Positions 7,015-11,178 of a DNA stretch of 11,178 bases are shown piece by piece. This stretch comes from CAUYUA01 sp963575675 (GTDB taxonomy: Bacteria > Pseudomonadota > Alphaproteobacteria > Azospirillales > Azospirillaceae). Position 1 is the stretch's first letter, and every line of letters starts with the position of its first letter. The notes beneath the pieces were generated by a model, which worked only from the letters and a program-made list of their open reading frames with translations, made no database searches and was not told the DNA's origin. The position numbers and the translations under genes are program-made. The stretch lies in the NCBI GenBank assembly GCA_963575675.1, contig CAUYUA010000008.1:1-11178 (forward strand), written 5' to 3'.

Positions 7015-7034
7015 AAGAAAACGCAACTGTAATG
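7015..7034 (-). repeat. IS right terminal inverted repeat
   Basis: Exact 20-base reverse complement of 5609-5628, at the transposase-promoter end of the element. The transposase ribosome-binding site is about 35 nt further in. Confidence 0.95.
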
Positions 7035-7038
7035 CTAG
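7035..7038. repeat. Target-site duplication, right copy (CTAG)
   Basis: Second copy of the CTAG found at 5605-5608. Only one copy would have been present before insertion. Confidence 0.9.
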
Positions 7039-7058
7039 GCACACTCACGGAGACCTAA
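7039..7058 (+). pseudogene. Detached 3' end of the DUF6441-like gene
   Basis: With the IS and one CTAG removed, the frame of the 4966 gene continues here as Gly-Thr-Leu-Thr-Glu-Thr and stops at TAA (7056-7058), 3 nt before the next ATG. The fragment has no start of its own and is no longer translated with its gene. It still carries GGAG (7049-7052), which serves as the ribosome-binding site of the following tail gene, so translation signals of the downstream gene were spared. Confidence 0.88.
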
Positions 7059-7061
7059 CCG

Positions 7062-7496
7062 ATGCTAAGTCGTCGCGAGGCTGCGCTCCAGGCGTTGCTC
7101 TCCGTTATCACCAATATTTCCGGCGTAACCGTCGAACGAGAGTCGGCTATTCCCGAAAAAGTTCCCGCCGGTGGATTGGTTGTTCTTCGCGACGGCGATC
7201 CCGGCAAGCCGGAGATCACTTTGTCGCCGGTGACGTATCATTATGATCACGTCGCTCGATTGGATGTTGTTGTTCAGGATGGAAAATCGTCGGCGCGCGC
7301 CATGGCGTTGGATGCTCTGTTGATCAAAATCGGCCTCGCTCTCGCTGTCGATCGCACGCTCGGCGGAACGTGCGAGTGGGCAGCCTGGGAAGCTCCTGTT
7401 GCCGAAGACATACCCGTTCAAGGCGGCGCTCCGTTGAAAGCCGCTTCCGTTGCCGTCACGCTCAGTTATTCGACGTCCGATCCTCTTAATCGTTAA
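7062..7496 (+). CDS. Tail terminator protein, lambda gpU-like
   Basis: A 144-residue protein of the type found before the tail tube gene in siphovirus-like operons (sometimes listed as acyl-CoA transferase in related prophages, a misleading name). gpU-type proteins cap the finished tail tube and join it to the head. Seen here: an N-terminal helix (REAALQALLSVI), a GGLVVLRDGDPGKPEITLSP segment, the HVARLDVVVQDG strand, a helix with ALDALLIKIGLALA, and a final VAVTLSYSTSDPLNR strand. GGAG at 7049-7052 is 9 nt upstream. The IS now lies directly in front, so transcription must cross 1.4 kb of antisense IS DNA or start within it. Confidence 0.72.
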   Translation: MLSRREAALQALLSVITNISGVTVERESAIPEKVPAGGLVVLRDGDPGKPEITLSPVTYHYDHVARLDVVVQDGKSSARAMALDALLIKIGLALAVDRTLGGTCEWAAWEAPVAEDIPVQGGAPLKAASVAVTLSYSTSDPLNR

Positions 7497-7508
7497 GGAG
7501 AAATCGCC

Positions 7509-8450
7509 ATGTCTCGCGCAATCGGCGCAAACGCGCAGTTGCTCGGAAAATTTGAAGCCACTTACGGCGTTGCGCCGTCGGGCAATTATTCTCGCCTGCC
7601 TTTCGTCAGTTGTGATCTTGGATCCGAACAACCGCTTGAAGCCAACGACGTTCTCGGCCTTGGCCGAGACCCGCCCGAACCGTCTCGCGGCTTGGTGACC
7701 GTCCAGGGCAACGTCGTGGTTCCGGTGGACTTGCGCGACATCGGGTTGTGGCTTCGGGCGTTGTTCGGCCCGCCCGTCACCACCGGAACGGCTCCCGCCT
7801 TCAGCCACGTCTTCACCAGCGGAGCGGCTTCGTTGCCGTCTCTGGCCCTCGAAATCGGCATGCCCGAGGTTCCAAGATATTTTTTGAACACCGGATGCAT
7901 GGTCGATAGCATAAAGTTTCCATGGGCGACTTCCGGCAAGGCGAACGCGACGGTCTCCGTCATCGCTCAAGGCGAAAGCAACGCCGCAATAAGCGCAGGA
8001 GGAACGCCGACAAACCGAACGTTGCGCCGGTTTCAGCAATCGATGGGCGTTATTCGCAAGGATGGGGCGGTTCTCGGCAACGTCACCGGCGGGGAAGTCA
8101 CTTATTCGAATAAATTATCGGCCGTGCGCACCATCCGAGACGACGGCAAAATCGACGGCTGCGACCTCGGAGTGTCAGCCTGCACCGGGCAAATCGGCGT
8201 TCGCTTCGCCGACACGATTTTACTCGACGCCGCGAGTTCCGGCGCAGCAATCGCTTTGACTCTGGGATGGGTCATCGACGCCGACAAATCATTGTTGATC
8301 GACATTCCGGCCGTTTACTTGCCGAAAGCGAAAAACCCGATCTCCGGCCCTGGCGGCGTCGAGGCTCGTTACAACTGGCAAGCCGCCAAACCGGCGGCAG
8401 GCGGCGCGTTTGTCGGCGTCACGTTGAAAAACGATGTCGCCTCATACTAA
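7509..8450 (+). CDS. Major tail tube protein, Phage_tube_2-like (lambda gpV position)
   Basis: A 313-residue protein expected to polymerise into the tail tube. AAGGAG (7495-7500) overlaps the preceding stop and is 8 nt from the ATG. It starts with the GANAQLLGKFEATYGVAPSGNYSRLPFVS segment common in this family, followed by VTVQGNVVVPVDLRDIGLWLRALFG (about 60-87). After that come beta-rich repeats with FSHVFTSG, ALEIGMPEV, FLNTGCMVDSIKF and GGEVTYSN, and the end is strand-rich. It is longer than lambda gpV (246 aa). Identification rests on these segments and on its place before the chaperone and tape-measure genes. Confidence 0.8.
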   Translation: MSRAIGANAQLLGKFEATYGVAPSGNYSRLPFVSCDLGSEQPLEANDVLGLGRDPPEPSRGLVTVQGNVVVPVDLRDIGLWLRALFGPPVTTGTAPAFSHVFTSGAASLPSLALEIGMPEVPRYFLNTGCMVDSIKFPWATSGKANATVSVIAQGESNAAISAGGTPTNRTLRRFQQSMGVIRKDGAVLGNVTGGEVTYSNKLSAVRTIRDDGKIDGCDLGVSACTGQIGVRFADTILLDAASSGAAIALTLGWVIDADKSLLIDIPAVYLPKAKNPISGPGGVEARYNWQAAKPAAGGAFVGVTLKNDVASY

Positions 8451-8468
8451 ACCCGAGGAACAGATTTC

Positions 8469-8945
8469 ATGATCAAGCTCAATTTGCCGCGCGATCCGCA
8501 GTGGATCGTTCTCCCGCACGGCGTGCAGGCGCTGGTTCGGCCGCTCGACACGGCCGTGGACGCGGCGGCGCGCGCCGAAGCCTCCGCCGAATTGCGCGAA
8601 AAGAAAGAAGCGTCTCCCGCCGCTTCTGATGAATTTTGGCGACTGGGACGGGCGAAGGCGGCTCTGGCGCGCGCGTTGGGACAGTTCGCGGTCATTGAAT
8701 GGCGCGGCGTGCTCGACTCCGGCGGTAATCCTGCGTTGGTTACGGCCGATGCGGTGGCGTCTTTGATGAACATTCCCGAAATCGCGACCGAATTTTTAAG
8801 GAAAATCTACGAACCCTTGGAACGGTTGGCCGTCGAGGGGGAAGATTACGGCGTCGCGCAGAATGGCGGTTCAGCGACGGCGCCGCATATTGCGAGGGAT
8901 GTCGGAGCAGCGGCCTCGACTGCGGCGATAAATGTTGGACCGTAA
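8469..8945 (+). CDS. Tail assembly chaperone, short form (lambda gpG-like)
   Basis: A 158-residue protein in the gpG slot. GAGG (8455-8458) lies 10 nt before the ATG. The N-terminus (KLNLPRDPQWIVLPHGVQALVRPLDTAV) is beta-rich; residues about 35-75 are helical and charged; then comes the segment IEWRGVLDSGGNPALVTADAVASLMNIPEIATEFLRKIYEPLERL (about 76-121), typical of these chaperones. The C-terminal ~35 residues are Ala/Gly/Thr-rich and probably disordered. gpG-type proteins coat the tape measure during tail assembly. The gene overlaps a long open -1 frame, so this is likely the unshifted product of a G/GT pair. Confidence 0.78.
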   Translation: MIKLNLPRDPQWIVLPHGVQALVRPLDTAVDAAARAEASAELREKKEASPAASDEFWRLGRAKAALARALGQFAVIEWRGVLDSGGNPALVTADAVASLMNIPEIATEFLRKIYEPLERLAVEGEDYGVAQNGGSATAPHIARDVGAAASTAAINVGP

Positions 8946-9205
8946 GCAGCCGACCACAAACGATTGAAGGCTTTCAGGCGTGGGACGTCGCCGAACGAGC
9001 GATCGTCTTTCAGCCTCTCGGTCGTTCCGGCGCGCCGGTTATTGATCGTGGATTTGCCCTGACGTCGGCGGGTTTATTCGGCTTCGACGTTCGCGCCGTG
9101 GCTTTGTTGTTGCCGTCGATTGAAGCGGGCCTTTGGGCGGCGATCGCGCGCGCGACTTCTTCGGAGGATGATGATCATGACGGTTCGTCTGGGTGCGCGG
9201 ATTGA
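8729..9205 (+). CDS. Start-less -1 open frame: T-like extension of the tail chaperone, made by ribosomal frameshift
   Basis: The frame one base behind the chaperone gene is free of stops from 8729 to the TGA at 9203-9205, yet has no ATG, GTG or TTG before the last ~40 codons. Its last 87 codons, past the chaperone stop, look like real protein: GFQAWDVAERAIVF, a GFALTSAGLFGFDVRAVALLLPSIEAGLWAAIA helix pair, and an acidic tail (SSEDDDHD). These resemble C-terminal parts of tail chaperones in other prophages. Shifting by -1 anywhere in the overlap gives a 245-residue fusion starting at 8469. In lambda, gpGT is made this way and recruits tail tube subunits to the tape measure. The frame overlaps the tape-measure start by 29 nt and fills what would otherwise be a 230-nt gap. 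Confidence 0.72.
   Translation, partial: SCVGYGRCGGVFDEHSRNRDRIFKENLRTLGTVGRRGGRLRRRAEWRFSDGAAYCEGCRSSGLDCGDKCWTVSSRPQTIEGFQAWDVAERAIVFQPLGRSGAPVIDRGFALTSAGLFGFDVRAVALLLPSIEAGLWAAIARATSSEDDDHDGSSGCAD
8837..8881 (+). promoter_or_regulatory. Candidate -1 frameshift signal: G-run plus downstream stem
   Basis: In the chaperone frame the codons read GAG GGG GAA G. A tRNA on GGG (8838-8840) can slip back one base onto another GGG (8837-8839), as five G's stand in a row (8837-8841). Eight nt after GAA, CGTCGC (8852-8857) can pair with GCGACG (8874-8879); beyond one mismatch two more pairs form. This spacing suits a stimulatory stem. It is not a canonical X-XXY-YYZ heptamer because the second codon re-pairs poorly, so the site is tentative. 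An A-run at 8930-8932 is a weaker alternative. Confidence 0.4.
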
Positions 9206-11178
9206 AGCCGACGTCTCGCCGTTGGTCGAGGCTCTGTCGATCGCCGAGCAGGCTCTGGATCATTTTGAAGGCCGGGTGCAAGAGACAAACGGCGATCTGG
9301 CGCGGATCGGCGAGGTCGGGACGGCGGCGGTCGAGGCTTTGGGGCGGCTCGGGAACGACGGCGTCGAAGCGTTGAGCGGGCTCGCAGAACCAACGCGCGG
9401 CGCAAGCCGGTCGTTGGCGGAGTTCTTAAGCGTTGCCGAGAACACGGACTCGTTGGGGGCGTTTTCGCGGGCGGCGGCGGAAGTCGGAGAGTCTTTATCG
9501 AGCCTATCGGCGGCGGAGGCCGGTCGGATTGCAGATCGTCTTATGACGAAAAAGCAGTTCTGGCAAGACGATGAGGACATCGACGCAAAAGGAAATCGGA
9601 TCGCGCTGGCGGCGACGCTCGCGGCTTTGGACGAGCAAAACCAAGCGATGGCCGAGGGGATGGCCAAACGAACTCAAATCGCGCGAGATCAAGCGGTCGA
9701 TCTTCAGGCGACGTTGAACGAAATTTATAAAGAAAGGCCGATGCCCTCCGAGTTCGCCGACAGCGCAACGGAAGAGCAGCGTCGGGCTTGGTCTTTGGGG
9801 CGCAGCACGGGTGAAGTTGTTCAGGTCAATCCCTATTCTCGCTATGGCGATTTCGCCGACTTCATGAAAGGAAGCATCGACGAAACGATTTCTGGAATTT
9901 CCTATAATCTTGACGAGGCACTAAAGCAGATCGGCGTCAATTTCGACGAGACTTGGAAAGATATTGAAGCCGTTGCGTCGGGAGCGATCCAGGCCATCGG
10001 CGAGAGTATCGGGGCGTTGCCGAAATTGGCGGGTGATGCAACCGACGAGGTCAGGGCGAGCGGTCAAGCCTTCGCAGACTTAAAGAACGACGTCCCGACC
10101 GAAGAATTCAAAGATTTCGGCGGCGTCGGCGAACAACTTCAATCCAGCCTTAAGAATCTCGCCGGAGAAACCGATCAAATTGTGAGCAGCCTCGGCGAGT
10201 TCGGCGCTGCGGGAGCGGCGGCGGGCGGCGCAATCCAAAGGCTGATTCAAGGTCTTACTGCATCCGGTCCAATCGGTTTAACGGCGGCGGCTTCGATCGG
10301 CGCTCTGACGGTCGCGTTATACGGGGCGTTCGAGGGCGCTCTGGCCGCCGAACGCGAGCAGGCGGACCTTGAACGGGCGTTGCGTGCGTCCGGTTCTCAA
10401 GCCGGAATAACCACCAAGGATTTACAAACTTATGCCGAGGGCTTGTCTCGCACCACCATGGCGACCCGCGACGACGCTTTGGCGGCCGGAGCGGCTCTCG
10501 TTAAGTTCCACTCCGTCACCGGAGAAGCGTTTGCGCAAACGTTAAAGCTTGCTCAGGATATGTCGTCGGCGCTTGGCGGCGGCTTAAGCGGCAACGTCGA
10601 GAAGCTCGGACAGGCGCTGGAAGACCCGATCAAGGCGCTCGACGACCTCGGAAAGGCCGGAATTCGCTTTACGGACGGCGAAAAGGACGTCATTCGGGCT
10701 CTGGCCGAGAGTGGGCAGGCTTTTGCCGCGCAACAAGCGGTTCTTGCGGCAGTTTCTCGCGATATTGGAGGCTCCGGGGCCTCAGAACGCGAGGGTTTGG
10801 TCGGCAAAACCAAGGACTTGAAAGAGGCTTGGAGCGATTTCGTCACGTTGGTCTCCGGCTCGGATAGCGTGCTCGGCCAAGCCGCCGCAAATATTCTCAA
10901 CAGCATGTCGCATATGGTTAAAGGAATAAACGACGAACTCTCCAACAGCATCGACAAGCAAATCAACAAATTGTCGGTCGAACGCGACAATCTTGAATTA
11001 ATGCTGCGGCTGAATGTGCCGTCGAGCAAAATCCCGATCTTCGGAGACCAAGACGACGTCAATAAGGCCAAGAAACACCTAGAGGACATCAATCATCAAC
11101 TCGAAATGATGCAAGACCAGCATCGCAGCAATGAAGTCGCCGCCGATGTGGCGTCTGAAGAAAAAGCCGGAACCGCCG
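9177..11178 (+). CDS. Tail tape-measure protein, lambda gpH/TMP_2-like (3' end outside window)
   Basis: An open frame of 667 codons that continues past the window end; the largest gene here. GGAGG (9163-9167) is 9 nt from the ATG at 9177; in-frame ATGs at 9168 and 9171 are too close to it. Residues about 1-340 are helical with Ala/Glu/Asp-rich segments and little similarity that I can name. About 343-391 form a Gly/Ala-rich hydrophobic stretch with possible membrane spans. About 392-530 match the TMP_2 domain: EREQADLERALRASGSQAGITTKDLQTYAEGLSRTT, KFHSVTGEAFAQTL, LEDPIKALDDL and GEKDVIRALAESG. About 582-640 is charged and likely coiled coil. Tape-measure proteins set tail length and line the tube lumen until ejection. 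No frameshift is seen. Confidence 0.88.
   Translation, partial: MTVRLGARIEADVSPLVEALSIAEQALDHFEGRVQETNGDLARIGEVGTAAVEALGRLGNDGVEALSGLAEPTRGASRSLAEFLSVAENTDSLGAFSRAAAEVGESLSSLSAAEAGRIADRLMTKKQFWQDDEDIDAKGNRIALAATLAALDEQNQAMAEGMAKRTQIARDQAVDLQATLNEIYKERPMPSEFADSATEEQRRAWSLGRSTGEVVQVNPYSRYGDFADFMKGSIDETISGISYNLDEALKQIGVNFDETWKDIEAVASGAIQAIGESIGALPKLAGDATDEVRASGQAFADLKNDVPTEEFKDFGGVGEQLQSSLKNLAGETDQIVSSLGEFGAAGAAAGGAIQRLIQGLTASGPIGLTAAASIGALTVALYGAFEGALAAEREQADLERALRASGSQAGITTKDLQTYAEGLSRTTMATRDDALAAGAALVKFHSVTGEAFAQTLKLAQDMSSALGGGLSGNVEKLGQALEDPIKALDDLGKAGIRFTDGEKDVIRALAESGQAFAAQQAVLAAVSRDIGGSGASEREGLVGKTKDLKEAWSDFVTLVSGSDSVLGQAAANILNSMSHMVKGINDELSNSIDKQINKLSVERDNLELMLRLNVPSSKIPIFGDQDDVNKAKKHLEDINHQLEMMQDQHRSNEVAADVASEEKAGTA

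Larger units (their letters stand above)
5609..7034 (-). mobile_element. Complete IS701-family insertion sequence, 1426 bp
   Basis: Bounded by 20-bp perfect inverted repeats (5609-5628 and 7015-7034) and by CTAG duplications on both sides. It holds one transposase gene on the - strand, opposite to the phage operon. The 150 bp between the transposase stop and the left end (5609-5759) contain no gene I can support. Perfect ends, perfect duplication and an intact transposase point to a recent insertion that could still be active. Joining 5608 to 7039 exactly restores the reading frame of the interrupted gene, which confirms the boundaries. Confidence 0.95.

Noticed and set aside
6969..7016. TTG start for the transposase adding 16 residues
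   Set aside because: It begins within the terminal inverted repeat, and the ATG at 6968 has a good GGAGG site.
8792..8801. T-run followed by AAGG as a possible slippery site (TTTAAGG in register)
   Set aside because: A-site re-pairing would be poor, and the shift would interrupt the conserved chaperone helix (EFLRKIYEPLERL).
1..11178. CRISPR arrays, tRNA genes, attachment sites, retron or defence-type genes
   Set aside because: No regularly spaced repeats, tRNA-like folds, integrase or reverse transcriptase motifs were seen; the DNA is almost fully taken up by phage structural genes and one IS.

Overview
The window is the structural (late) operon of a lambda-like tailed prophage in a GC-rich bacterium, most likely an alphaproteobacterium. 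The proteins resemble families common in alphaproteobacterial prophages (a lambda-type head paired with a DUF6441-like protein, a Phage_tube_2-like tail tube and GH108 endolysin), and codon use is GC-rich. The species cannot be named from the sequence. Every phage gene is on the + strand, with overlaps or gaps of a few bases. No host genes, integrase, attachment sites, tRNA, rRNA or CRISPR were seen.

Head region (1-3736): the 3' part of the portal gene, an S49-family capsid protease that probably carries a nested in-frame scaffold gene (lambda C/Nu3 arrangement), the head-decoration protein (D) and the major capsid protein (E). A clear intrinsic terminator follows the capsid gene. Next come a GH108 endolysin and a small one-span membrane protein, both sitting where lambda has FI. 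After them come a head-tail joining protein (FII-like) and a DUF6441-like protein in the Z position.

Insertion (5609-7034): a complete 1426-bp IS701-family element with 20-bp perfect terminal inverted repeats, an intact DDE transposase on the - strand and a CTAG target duplication. It has landed six codons before the stop of the DUF6441-like gene. The gene now reads into the IS end and has a foreign 22-residue C-terminus. The original gene end and the ribosome-binding site of the next gene lie just beyond the IS.

Tail region (7062-11178): tail terminator (U-like), tail tube (V-like), tail assembly chaperone (G-like), and a long open -1 frame with no start codon that looks like the T-like extension made by programmed ribosomal frameshifting. 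The tape-measure protein follows and runs off the end of the window. Apart from the endolysin/membrane pair, gene order is that of lambda: B-C(Nu3)-D-E-[lysis]-FII-Z-U-V-G-T-H.

I found no convincing evidence of a wholly new system such as a defence island. The most interesting points are the unannotated frameshift product and its candidate slip signal, the nested scaffold, the displaced lysis genes behind a terminator, and the IS that remodels the end of a tail gene.
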